This document shows positions 17,615-25,209 of a DNA stretch of 64,000 nucleotides, in pieces. The DNA comes from Candidatus Woesearchaeota archaeon (GTDB lineage Archaea; Nanobdellota; Nanobdellia; Woesearchaeales; GW2011-AR9). The stretch lies in the NCBI GenBank assembly GCA_945861715.1, contig CAMAVK010000001.1, positions 310,001-374,000 on the forward strand, written 5' to 3'. The notes below the pieces were generated by a model. It was not told where the DNA came from, did no database searches, and saw only the letters and a list, made by a program, of their open reading frames with translations. A program made the translations under genes and the position numbers. The first letter of the stretch is position 1, and each line of letters starts with the position of its first letter.

Positions 17615-18133
17615 TTAAGATGTTGGTAACGCAAGGAACTTATCAATTCTTGTGGGTTCGATACCTTCCCCAAATAATTCTCTTACTTTTGTATATACTG
17701 GTAGACCAAAGTGTGCATGCGTCCGCAGCTCCTTCCAGTATTTGCCATTAGCAAGGTTAAATATCGGTCGATTCAAACTATCCATTAAATGGTCACAATC
17801 TGAACGAAAAACAGTATCCTCAACTTGTTCCTCAAGAAGTCTATCCAACGCAGAGCTAATAATCCCCCCTTCTGCTTCCGGAACACGCATTCGATCGAGA
17901 TACGTTCCAATCTGTTTCATTCCCCCCAGTTGAAGTGCAAGAGCATCATCTGGAAGTTGCACCGGATTCTGCACGGCACAAAGGTGGTTGCGCATCTCAA
18001 GCATTGAAAGCACAACGGCATACCTTTGGTATTCAGGCTCAACGGTTTTGGTAATGTAATCCACCATTTGACCTGCTTTTTGCTGACCAATCGCAAAAAA
18101 TTCGTTTTGAAATATTGGATTTGTGTTTGTCAT
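17615..18133 (-). CDS. Hypothetical protein, 172 aa
   Basis: An unrecognised soluble, mostly helical protein starting MTNTNPIFQNEFFAIGQQ. It is acidic in the middle (LLEEQVEDTVFRSDCDHLMDS) and ends VRELFGEGIEPTRIDKFLALP, with no signal peptide or catalytic motif. The gene diverges from the ORF at 18249 across a short intergenic gap holding TATA-like sequences for both. The antisense ORFs at 17652..17933 and 17825..18007 are shadows. Confidence 0.6.
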   Translation of the reverse strand: MTNTNPIFQNEFFAIGQQKAGQMVDYITKTVEPEYQRYAVVLSMLEMRNHLCAVQNPVQLPDDALALQLGGMKQIGTYLDRMRVPEAEGGIISSALDRLLEEQVEDTVFRSDCDHLMDSLNRPIFNLANGKYWKELRTHAHFGLPVYTKVRELFGEGIEPTRIDKFLALPTS

Positions 18134-18248
18134 CCACTTTCAATAGAAGCAAACAACAATAACTTGTCCTATAGGGACTATCAAGAGAATATATAATCTC
18201 GGAAGCATTGACTATACCCTTTAATAGTCCGGACCCCTTCTAACAAAA

Positions 18249-18983
18249 ATGCTACCAATTACTCTACAAGACCTACCACCGTTAATTCGCCTCCAAAAAC
18301 TAAAGGAACTCCAACAAAAAATAACCGGACGCGTCAAAGCAGTAGAGCGCAATCTCCATTCAATTGAAATCCAAGAAAAACAAGAGCTTCTCGAAATTGA
18401 AGCTATGATTGACCAAAGTACCAAAGAAATTGATATACAACAAGATAATCCATTTGGCGAACCACTCTCTTCTGACGAGTTCAACCATGAACAAACAAAA
18501 GCAAACACTCTTACCGTAAATCTTACTCCTCAACCGCAAACAAAAACAAAAGAAAAAGAAACATCCAAAAATAAACAATCAAAAAATATCGCCCCTCAAA
18601 CTCTGGAACAAATTTCAGCCACCGCAAATCTCGCAACCACTCCCCTCCCACCATCAAACCCATTTTCCCAGACAAACAATCCAAATTACTCCCCCTCTCT
18701 ACGTGAACAACCCTCTTTGTACCTTCGTAACAACATAGAACAACTCTACACTCAAATACAAACTCGTGGATATCTCCTCTGGGAACAACACGAGTTAGCT
18801 CAAAACATCGCCTCCGCTTTAGAAAACAAAGTGCAAGACTTACAATCCGGGAATTATATCCCCTCTGACCCCTCAACAACTCAAGAGCATATCGATGTTA
18901 CCCAAAAAATTGCTCAGTCCATTCTCGGAATGCAGCCCGCCCTAAACCAACCACAACAAAAAGATTGGTACAAAGGCACATAA
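18249..18983 (+). CDS. Hypothetical protein with coiled coil and disordered linker
   Basis: Unknown 244-residue protein. Residues about 10-65 form a strongly charged heptad-like helix (RLQKLKELQQKITGRVKAVERN, then IQEKQELLEIEAMIDQ), suggesting a coiled coil. Residues about 85-150 are polar and low in complexity (TNNPNYSPSL, many N, Q, S and T), probably disordered. A second helical segment at the C terminus (LYTQIQTRGYLLWEQHELAQ) could be an interaction module. A CTTTAATAG box lies about 30 nt before the ATG. Copy B of the structured repeat follows soon after the stop. Confidence 0.6.
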   Translation: MLPITLQDLPPLIRLQKLKELQQKITGRVKAVERNLHSIEIQEKQELLEIEAMIDQSTKEIDIQQDNPFGEPLSSDEFNHEQTKANTLTVNLTPQPQTKTKEKETSKNKQSKNIAPQTLEQISATANLATTPLPPSNPFSQTNNPNYSPSLREQPSLYLRNNIEQLYTQIQTRGYLLWEQHELAQNIASALENKVQDLQSGNYIPSDPSTTQEHIDVTQKIAQSILGMQPALNQPQQKDWYKGT

Positions 18984-19001
18984 AATCAAATATCTTCTGT
19001 T

Positions 19002-19083
19002 AAATAAAATAAGCAGGAATCCCCTGGATTCATCCTGGGGAGGAATGCGTGTTACGCATTGGGATTCCTATCTTATTTTATTT
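19002..19083. repeat. Structured repeat element, copy B (short variable arm)
   Basis: The outer stem AAATAAAATAAG (19002-19013) pairs exactly with CTTATTTTATTT (19072-19083), and AGGAAT (19015-19020) with ATTCCT (19064-19069). Inside are arm 1, CCCC-t-GGAT/ATCC-t-GGGG (19021-19040), and arm 2, the perfect hairpin AATGCGT-gtt-ACGCATT (19044-19060), giving a three-way junction. The conserved blocks AAATAAGCAGGAATCCCC (with an AATAA extension here), GGGGAGGAAT and GATTCCTATCTTATTT are shared with copy A at 12415-12545. Differences are concentrated in arm 1 and in paired positions of the outer stem, which still pair. Confidence 0.75.
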
Positions 19084-19084
19084 T

Positions 19085-19158
19085 AGAAAATCCGTTATAG
19101 AAAAGGAGCGAAAATCCCCATCCCATTAAAATAAAATAACCCCTTTTCAGGATTTTCT
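19085..19158. repeat. Nested inverted repeat downstream of copy B
   Basis: AGAAAATCC (19085-19093) pairs with GGATTTTCT (19150-19158), and inside it GAAAAGG (19100-19106) pairs with CCTTTTC (19142-19148). AAGGAGC (19103-19109) could alternatively pair with GCTCCTT (19162-19168), giving two mutually exclusive folds. As with copy A, strong stems immediately follow the conserved element. Confidence 0.55.
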
Positions 19159-19255
19159 TTAGCTCCTTGCCATAACCAATCACTTCCTTCTCCTACCATA
19201 ATTGTCCCACTCTGATAAGCAACGTTTATATACGCTAAAATTCATCCTAACTATA

Positions 19256-21409
19256 ATGGCACAGTCTGATTATGGCGGCTACGCAAGCGCAATGGACAGA
19301 GAGTTCGAACATAGTCACAACCATAACGAATCCGCTACTGGTGATTTAGGTGTCACCATAGGTGATTTAGGAATGTCACTAGGTCTAGGACCCATTAAAG
19401 GACCGCATGACATCCAAGCAAAAATGCGACCAGGTACCAAAAAATTAGAATTTGTGTTCATGGGAACCGGAAAAGGTTCCGGTCAAGGTCATACCCCAGA
19501 ACAATACGGACTCAAACAACGTCAAGCACTAGTTGAAATGGGAAAAATCAACGACGTACACTTTACAACACACTCAACCGTTGGAGTATATGGTTTAGCA
19601 GGAGCCGATCAACAAGGAAACTTCAACAAAGCCTCTGCAAATTTCTCACTCCAAGAAGTAAAACGAGCAATCGAATTCGCAGCTGACGTAGGACATGGTG
19701 GTCCAGTAGTAGTGCACACAGGAGAATTTGGCCGACCTGTAGCCGATTCAGATTGGAATCAATCTGGAAAATGGAAAGACAAATTTGAAATGTATGCTGG
19801 CGAAGACGAACGCACATCATACAACGTTGTTGACACCAGAACTGGTGGATTAATCGAACAAGCAAGAAAGAACCGTGCAATCTCCAAACCTGTGTGGAAC
19901 AAAGCAGAAACCGGTCAAAAATATGTTGATGTCAACGGCAACGAACGTGAATGCAAAGGAAACGAAGACATTCCCGTCTATCTCGATTATTTAAACAAAG
20001 AAGTAAACCCAGAGGATCGCGTACCAAAACTAAACAAAGACGGCGACGGATTTGTCATGCGACAAATGAACTGGGACGAATTAAAAGAAGAAGCAATAGA
20101 ATTTACTAAGCGAGCAAAAGCCGAATGGAAAACATGGCAAAGGCGAGGGGGAGACAAAGATGACCCTGAGTTTAGAAAAAGTTTTGCTTACCGATTCAAC
20201 GAAACAAAAAATGAAAAAGACATCGAAGTACGCCCTGAAGAAGCATATATCATGGCACATCTTGAAACAACTGCCGCGCAAGCACGTGGTTGGGCACGAT
20301 ATCAGTTTGGTGCATTCGATGAAAACATTGACAACCTCAAAAAACTCGAAAAAGCACGTGAACTCTACACCAAAATAGAAACCGAAACCAGTGAAGAAGA
20401 GAAATGGAAATTAAAACAGCAACTCCCCCCTCTCGCAGGTGGCCTCGTACCCGCCGAAAGCGAATTTCCAACCGAAATCATTGACCGACAAATCAAAACG
20501 ATCAAACGAGCAATTGAACAAGCAAGAGAATCCGCATCATCCCAATGGTCCCAAGCAGAGCAAGCGCAAGAGACCATGAAATATATTGAAAGTTCAAACA
20601 CCTATGCAATCAAAGAAGCAGCAACATCGTATGCACAAGCCGCAATCACCGCATTCCAACAAACCGAACGGCTTCGAAAAGAGAATAAGTTAGATGTACG
20701 AACAGTAAATGGAAAACGCGAAGAAGTACCCGTAGCCATCGCACTTGAAAATCTATTTCCCGAGCATTACGGCTCACATCCAGACGAGCTCATACATCTA
20801 GTTGAAGTAAGTAGGGCAAAAATGGTAACTCTCTTACAGCGTGACTTCAAAAAATCAGAACAAGAAGCCAAAAAACTAGCTGAAGACCATATCACCTCCA
20901 CCTTTGATACGGGGCATCTTAACATGTGGCGTAAATATTGGAAGACCGATCCAAAAATATCAATTAAAGACAACGAAGAGCAGTTCAATGGTTGGCTACT
21001 TGAAAAAGTCGACGAAATGTGTAAAAAGAAAATCATTGGTCACGTACATATTGACGACAACTATGGCTATCAAGATGACCATCTCGCAGCAGGTGAAGGA
21101 AATACCCCGGTTAAAGCAATCATCAAAGTTCTACGAGATAATGGATACAACAAAGACATGATCGTAGAACCTGGTGCAGATTTTTATACTGATAACGGTC
21201 AAGGTTTTTCCGCCGTAGCCAAAACATGGCGAGACTTCAATATCCCCTTTTATAGTCCTGGCGGAGGCGGATCAGGTCGTGGTGGAAAAAGAACATGGAA
21301 TGATGCAGGGTACGGGTGGGTAGGACAAAACGCACCGCCATACTTCACCTTTGGCGGATATTCGCCAAACGAAGAATGGACATTATGGAGCGGCGTACCA
21401 TTAGAATAG
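19256..21409 (+). CDS. Large xylose-isomerase-like TIM-barrel protein, 717 aa
   Basis: The track starts at a TTG (19202), but the ATG at 19256 (MAQSDYGGYASAMDREFEHS) lies about 28 nt after a TTTATATA box, so I use it. N-terminal residues to about 170 contain GPHDIQAKMRPGTKKLEFVF and FAADVGHGGPVVVHTGEFGRP. After a long charged helical insert, the C-terminal part carries barrel motifs of the AP-endonuclease 2/xylose isomerase-like group: STFDTGHLNMWRKYW, IGHVHIDDNYGYQDDHL, GEGNTPV and MIVEPGAD. The histidine and acidic residues in FDTGH, HVHIDDN and EPG fit a divalent-metal site. The size is more than twice that of ordinary sugar epimerases or endonuclease IV. It ends with a Gly-rich tail (SPGGGGSGRGGKR). 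Substrate unknown. Confidence 0.68.
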   Translation: MAQSDYGGYASAMDREFEHSHNHNESATGDLGVTIGDLGMSLGLGPIKGPHDIQAKMRPGTKKLEFVFMGTGKGSGQGHTPEQYGLKQRQALVEMGKINDVHFTTHSTVGVYGLAGADQQGNFNKASANFSLQEVKRAIEFAADVGHGGPVVVHTGEFGRPVADSDWNQSGKWKDKFEMYAGEDERTSYNVVDTRTGGLIEQARKNRAISKPVWNKAETGQKYVDVNGNERECKGNEDIPVYLDYLNKEVNPEDRVPKLNKDGDGFVMRQMNWDELKEEAIEFTKRAKAEWKTWQRRGGDKDDPEFRKSFAYRFNETKNEKDIEVRPEEAYIMAHLETTAAQARGWARYQFGAFDENIDNLKKLEKARELYTKIETETSEEEKWKLKQQLPPLAGGLVPAESEFPTEIIDRQIKTIKRAIEQARESASSQWSQAEQAQETMKYIESSNTYAIKEAATSYAQAAITAFQQTERLRKENKLDVRTVNGKREEVPVAIALENLFPEHYGSHPDELIHLVEVSRAKMVTLLQRDFKKSEQEAKKLAEDHITSTFDTGHLNMWRKYWKTDPKISIKDNEEQFNGWLLEKVDEMCKKKIIGHVHIDDNYGYQDDHLAAGEGNTPVKAIIKVLRDNGYNKDMIVEPGADFYTDNGQGFSAVAKTWRDFNIPFYSPGGGGSGRGGKRTWNDAGYGWVGQNAPPYFTFGGYSPNEEWTLWSGVPLE

Positions 21410-21474
21410 AATAAAACGAACTATAATGAGTTATAGATCCCAGAAGAAAATTCAAAAAAATAAATTTCTAACTA

Positions 21475-22020
21475 TTAATCCCACCTTTTCGATATGCCTT
21501 GTTGTTCCAAAGCAGCAAGAGTAACACGACCAGCAAGAGTATGCTGGTAACCTTCTCTAATCTCTGCTGGTTCAAACGGAACTGTTTGTCCATGACAGAA
21601 TCGAATCATTGCTTCAGGGATTATCGCGTTTCTTACCCCAAAACTACCCAACGCGATTTCTTGAATAGCATATCTCTGATCACCACTTAGCAAATCATAC
21701 ATTCTTGCAATCTCAGTTGACAAAGGAATTTGGCATGATGTACTATTAATCCCACCAAAAAACACCCCCACCATGGCTGCATTACCCTCAACAACGAGAC
21801 CTGATCTGAAGGTAGGAGTTCCAAACGCAATATTTCCTTCAGTATCAACTCCTTTTTGGAGATCGCAAAAATACTTTTGGTTATCCTCTGGAAATTTCAT
21901 TTCTCGAGCGATACAATAATAATCTTCTAAGCCCGACACTTGCATATGTCCAACAACGACTTTTCGACCAGCATCTGTATTCACTAGTCGAATTAATCTA
22001 TAAATATCTAATGTGTCCAT
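21475..22020 (-). CDS. Hypothetical protein, 181 aa
   Basis: Unknown soluble protein, MDTLDIYRLIRLVNTDAG. The GTG-initiated form in the track is 3 residues longer; ATG 22020 is preferred because a TTTATAAA box lies about 24 nt upstream on this strand. The sequence has no signal or membrane helix and a mixed alpha/beta look (RKVVVGHMQVSGLEDYYCIA, then VVEGNAAMVGVFFGG). No recognised domain. It converges with the TIM-barrel gene. Confidence 0.6.
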   Translation of the reverse strand: MDTLDIYRLIRLVNTDAGRKVVVGHMQVSGLEDYYCIAREMKFPEDNQKYFCDLQKGVDTEGNIAFGTPTFRSGLVVEGNAAMVGVFFGGINSTSCQIPLSTEIARMYDLLSGDQRYAIQEIALGSFGVRNAIIPEAMIRFCHGQTVPFEPAEIREGYQHTLAGRVTLAALEQQGISKRWD

Positions 22021-22116
22021 GTAAATCACTTTAACGTTTATAAATAAAATAACGTTCTATTCTTTAAGAATTTTTTGCTAGTAAGTAGTACTAATTCAAT
22101 CTGCTTAAAAAAGAAA

Positions 22117-22245
22117 TTAATATCGTCTCCCCCGCAGTTCCCTGCGGCGTATTAACTCCTTCTTATACACCAAATACTCTAAATCATCTTCACTAAGCTC
22201 ACTTACATTCAGATTACATTCACCCATCCTAACTGCTAAAGCCAT
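22117..22245 (-). CDS. Small ORF, 42 aa
   Basis: This frame is too short for the supplied track. ATG at 22245-22243 is preceded by GGTGATGAATCT, containing the GGTGA motif used elsewhere in the window. The peptide MALAVRMGECNLNVSELSED continues DLEYLVYKKEL and ends in a basic tail (IRRRELRGRRY), a plausible acidic helix followed by a nucleic-acid-binding tail. Part of the CTGCGG/CCGCAG hairpin lies within the coding region. It may be a genuine small basic protein or a chance frame in a structured region. Confidence 0.4.
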   Translation of the reverse strand: MALAVRMGECNLNVSELSEDDLEYLVYKKELIRRRELRGRRY

Positions 22246-22349
22246 AGATTCATCACCAAAGCATTAACAGAAAATCAACTTATTAATCAATTATGAAACA
22301 AGAGTCAAGAACCAACATAACTACTTAATATCCTTAAAAGAGCCATAAC

Positions 22350-22541
22350 CTTTTTAAAAGGAATTCACTATTAAACCTAAATAAGTTATCACTGGGGAGT
22401 ATTCATTAATACTAATCATTAATACTGATGTATAGCACCTTTCCATTGAAATCTAATAAAAATGAAAGGTGTTATATTCGAAATTCCCAACCCTATGTAT
22501 AATTACTTGGGAATTTCGTTATAGATGAGCGTTCCATAACG
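22350..22541. repeat. Hairpin-rich intergenic region (chain of inverted repeats)
   Basis: This part of a 370-bp gap holds successive inverted repeats: CCTTTT-T-AAAAGG-like (22350-22362), AGTATT-catt-AATACT (22399-22414), CACCTTTC/GAAAGGTG (22437-22472), CGAAATTCCCAA/TTGGGAATTTCG (22480-22518, 12 of 12 paired) and CGTTAT/ATAACG (22517-22541). There is also a direct repeat, CATTAATACT, at 22405 and 22418. No protein frame explains it. The organisation resembles the hairpin chains at 12553 and 24905 although the sequences differ. Confidence 0.6.
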
Positions 22542-22613
22542 TTCAAAAGCACAAAATCAAAAAGCACAGTTAAGAAGTAAACAAACAAAATAAAACAATA
22601 TACCCACTACACA

Positions 22614-23318
22614 ATGTTCAGCCTCTACACAACACCGGACTGGTTCCATGGTTTTGATATAATCTTCGATACCATAGGTCTCCTAATATGTCTTCTCATT
22701 GCAGGATATAGCTATAAACTATTTCGTAGAACCAAAGAAAATAGGTTAGGCTATTTCTCATTAGCATTCGTGTTAATGTCAATAGGTTTCTTATTCAAAG
22801 CAGCAACCAGTGCTATACTTTACTTTTCCCCTGTAAGAGATGTTGCAGCAACGCTCCTAGCACCCGTAGCAGGTCAAGAGCTGGTTTTTGCAGATTTATT
22901 GTATCGCGGAGCATTCTTTGTACAAATGACTACCACCTTAGGGGCCCTATTGCTTATCTTTTTCATCTCACAAAAAGCCAGAGAACGATTACATAAGTGG
23001 CATGAAGTATCTCAAATCGCGTTATTTGTATACCTTGTATTATTGATTAGTGCCGTGAGTAACTTCCAATATTTTGTATTTTACTTAACAAGCTCAGTTC
23101 TTCTAGGTCTCATCACTTTGAATTACTACAAAAATTATCTTAATACTCAAAACAAAAACGCGATGCAAGTCATGATTGGATTTATATTCCTCCTCCTTGG
23201 CAATCTCCTATTCATATTTGTATTTGTAAATGGGGACTCATATGTTGCCGGAGAAGTATTACAACTTCTTGGCTTCCTCATCCTATTAATGACGTATCGG
23301 AGAATCACCAAAAAATGA
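22614..23318 (+). CDS. Seven-transmembrane hypothetical protein
   Basis: The 234-residue protein has seven evenly spaced hydrophobic helices (about 13-35, 48-72, 102-120, 133-152, 154-172, 187-207, 215-230), with short loops and a small cytoplasmic RRTKENR turn after helix 1. The topology resembles 7-TM sensory proteins rather than a transporter. The next gene, a winged-helix regulator, overlaps by 4 nt (ATGA). The pair is likely a membrane sensor plus regulator, a context seen in other archaea. No ligand-binding residues can be identified, so the sensory function is inference. Confidence 0.72.
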   Translation: MFSLYTTPDWFHGFDIIFDTIGLLICLLIAGYSYKLFRRTKENRLGYFSLAFVLMSIGFLFKAATSAILYFSPVRDVAATLLAPVAGQELVFADLLYRGAFFVQMTTTLGALLLIFFISQKARERLHKWHEVSQIALFVYLVLLISAVSNFQYFVFYLTSSVLLGLITLNYYKNYLNTQNKNAMQVMIGFIFLLLGNLLFIFVFVNGDSYVAGEVLQLLGFLILLMTYRRITKK

Positions 23319-23608
23319 GCGCCAACCGACGATCAAGACTTGAACTGGTATACGATATTCTCGTGTCCATACAAAACAAAGGTGGGCGAATAAAACCAAC
23401 CCACCTCATGTATAAATCAAATCTGTCTCATAAACTCTTAAACAATTATCTTGATGAGTTAGTGGGTAAAGGTCTCATTAACGTGGAAGAGGAAGAAGTC
23501 CGCAAGCGACAAAAAGTATCGAAAAATGTTGTCATCACGGATAAGGGCCTCGGATTCTTAGCTGAATATCGCAGAATGAGAGAATTCACCGACGCGTTTG
23601 GCTTATAG
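23315..23608 (+). CDS. Winged-helix transcriptional regulator
   Basis: A 97-residue DNA-binding protein of the small archaeal wHTH type (ArnR1/COG3432-like): RLELVYDILVSIQNKGGRIKPTHLM, recognition-helix segment SNLSHKLLNNYLDELVGKGLI, wing VEEEEVRKRQKV, then VVITDKGLGFLAEYRRM. It overlaps the 7-TM gene by 4 nt, so translation is probably coupled and the two act together. Its target is unknown; the inverted-repeat-rich region upstream of the 7-TM gene is a candidate for autoregulation. Confidence 0.8.
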   Translation: MSANRRSRLELVYDILVSIQNKGGRIKPTHLMYKSNLSHKLLNNYLDELVGKGLINVEEEEVRKRQKVSKNVVITDKGLGFLAEYRRMREFTDAFGL

Positions 23609-23658
23609 TTCAGTTTTCAACACTCATCTTTTTATTCTACTCTCACTTTATCCATAAT

Positions 23659-24498
23659 ATGGCTAGCTCAAAGAATATTCCATCAACCTCCGAACTCCCC
23701 AAAAAAGAAAAGATTCCAGTCACAAAGAAGTCTCCATCATCCTCTCCCACCCCCTCCTCTCCCTCCCCTTCTCCATCTCCCAAGAAAAAAAAATCAACTG
23801 CCTCTCTTCACCGCACCGCAGTCATCAGTCAAAATTTCATCACGGTTGGAATTGATGAAGCTGGTCGCGGACCAATACTAGGGCCACTCGTAACAGCAGC
23901 ACTCGCCTTCACCCCAGACCAAATAAAACAATTAGAATGGCTTGGCGTCAAGGATTCTAAAAAATTATCAAGAGATACACGTGATGAACTCTTTGAACGA
24001 ATTCGAGAAGTAACACATGACTTCAGAATAGAATTCATTGAACCAGACGCAATTGACAGTACATTAAGAGACCCTGCAACAAATCTCAATTGGCTTGAAG
24101 CTGATACCCAAGCAAGACTTACGTGCGAACTCGACCCCGATATCGTAATAATAGATTGTCCAAGCCCAAACATTCCTGCGTATACTGAGTACTTCAAAAA
24201 ACGCTTGAGCACTGGCGTAAAAAAGAAAGTCAAAATAATAATGGAACATAAAGCAGACGCAAACCACCTTCCTGTTGCTGCCGCAAGTATCGTAGCTAAA
24301 GTTCTTCGCGACAAAGCCATGGATAGCATCTGTAATGATATTGGAAAAGACGTAGGTTCAGGATATCCAAGCGACCCAGTAACAAAAAAATTCATCGCCG
24401 AGCATTATCAGGATTATCCTGAAATATTTCGCAAGAGTTGGAGCACCTACAAAGCATTAGAAGAAAAAAAGAAACAAAAGACTCTAGGCGAGTTTTAA
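23659..24498 (+). CDS. rnhB: Ribonuclease HII
   Basis: The catalytic domain begins near residue 61 and carries all family motifs: GIDEAGRGPILGPL (first Asp-Glu), KDSKKLS, VIIDCPSPN (Asp) and HKADANHLPVAAASIVAK (last Asp). It cleaves RNA in RNA-DNA hybrids and at single embedded ribonucleotides. What is unusual is a Ser/Pro/Lys-rich N-terminal extension of about 55 residues (KSPSSSPTPSSPSPS and KKKK), predicted disordered, which could bind DNA. The start at 23659 lies in frame with the extension and no better internal start is evident. The 188-aa ORF on the opposite strand is a shadow. Confidence 0.93.
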   Translation: MASSKNIPSTSELPKKEKIPVTKKSPSSSPTPSSPSPSPSPKKKKSTASLHRTAVISQNFITVGIDEAGRGPILGPLVTAALAFTPDQIKQLEWLGVKDSKKLSRDTRDELFERIREVTHDFRIEFIEPDAIDSTLRDPATNLNWLEADTQARLTCELDPDIVIIDCPSPNIPAYTEYFKKRLSTGVKKKVKIIMEHKADANHLPVAAASIVAKVLRDKAMDSICNDIGKDVGSGYPSDPVTKKFIAEHYQDYPEIFRKSWSTYKALEEKKKQKTLGEF

Positions 24499-24566
24499 TC
24501 ATTTCTGTTTATACCTCTCGGTTAGTCTCAACTCTCAAAAGAATTAGTTATCTCTCTGGTGTTGCG

Positions 24567-24881
24567 TTACTGGAATAGTGGTTTATTCATGCCAAAGGCT
24601 ACTGTGTAAAAATCATGAACAGTTGTATTTTCTTTGCCTAAAACTCTTCCACAATTTTCGAGTGCGCTTGCATAATATGGTTGACTTTGAACTACGCTTT
24701 GGTTAACGAGCATATCCAGTTGGTTTGCCCCACCATTTCTATCGTAGAATTGTACGAGACTTCGCAAAACATTTCCAAGCTCAGTGACAGTCTTTGCTTC
24801 TTTCATCTCTATATCTGGGCGATAGAGTGTCTTTGGTGCGTCCATTTTAGTAGTCCGGTAATATTGTAATGCGTCTGTCAT
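24567..24881 (-). CDS. Hypothetical protein, 104 aa
   Basis: Unknown small soluble protein, MTDALQYYRTTKMDAPKTLY. It appears helical, with an AKTVTELGNVLRSLVQFYDR segment and the sequence NQLDMLVNQSVVQSQPYY. An ACTATAAG box about 25 nt before the ATG on this strand supports a leaderless message. No known domain. Confidence 0.55.
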   Translation of the reverse strand: MTDALQYYRTTKMDAPKTLYRPDIEMKEAKTVTELGNVLRSLVQFYDRNGGANQLDMLVNQSVVQSQPYYASALENCGRVLGKENTTVHDFYTVAFGMNKPLFQ

Positions 24882-24904
24882 TTTTGTTTCCTTTTTGTCT
24901 TATA

Positions 24905-25083
24905 GTAAATCATATCTATACAGGAACTATACTCTGTGATTTACATACTAGTAGGACTCACAAATGTTCCATAATTAATGAGTTCTACTATTATTTTTAT
25001 GTTTTTATTTAATGCTTTTTACTTTCTATTGATATTAAATAAAAGTGGAGTATATCTTAAAAGGTGGTGATGAATATCACCAC
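24905..25083. repeat. Hairpin-rich intergenic region with four long inverted repeats
   Basis: Four consecutive stems fill the gap: GTAAATCA/TGATTTAC (24905-24944), TAGTAGGACTCA/TGAGTTCTACTA (24949-24990, one G-U), TTTTATTTAAT/ATTAAATAAAA (25003-25044, 11 of 11) and GTGGTGAT-gaat-ATCACCAC (25064-25083, 8 of 8). ATATAC-ctt-GTATAT follows near 25093. The gap to the next gene contains no convincing ORF. This ordered chain of non-overlapping stems matches the pattern at 12553-12659. Confidence 0.65.
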
Positions 25084-25209
25084 TATCTCAATATACCTTG
25101 TATATCTGTTCCCATCATTGCAAAGTTGGACATTAAATCTTGAATAAATAATGCAACCTGCTATCATTATCCCACAACAAATATAATCCCCTCCATCTAA
25201 TTCTCTAAA

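Noticed and set aside
23829-24395. 188-aa antisense ORF over rnhB
   Set aside because: Opposite-strand shadow of a conserved gene whose catalytic motifs are in the forward frame.
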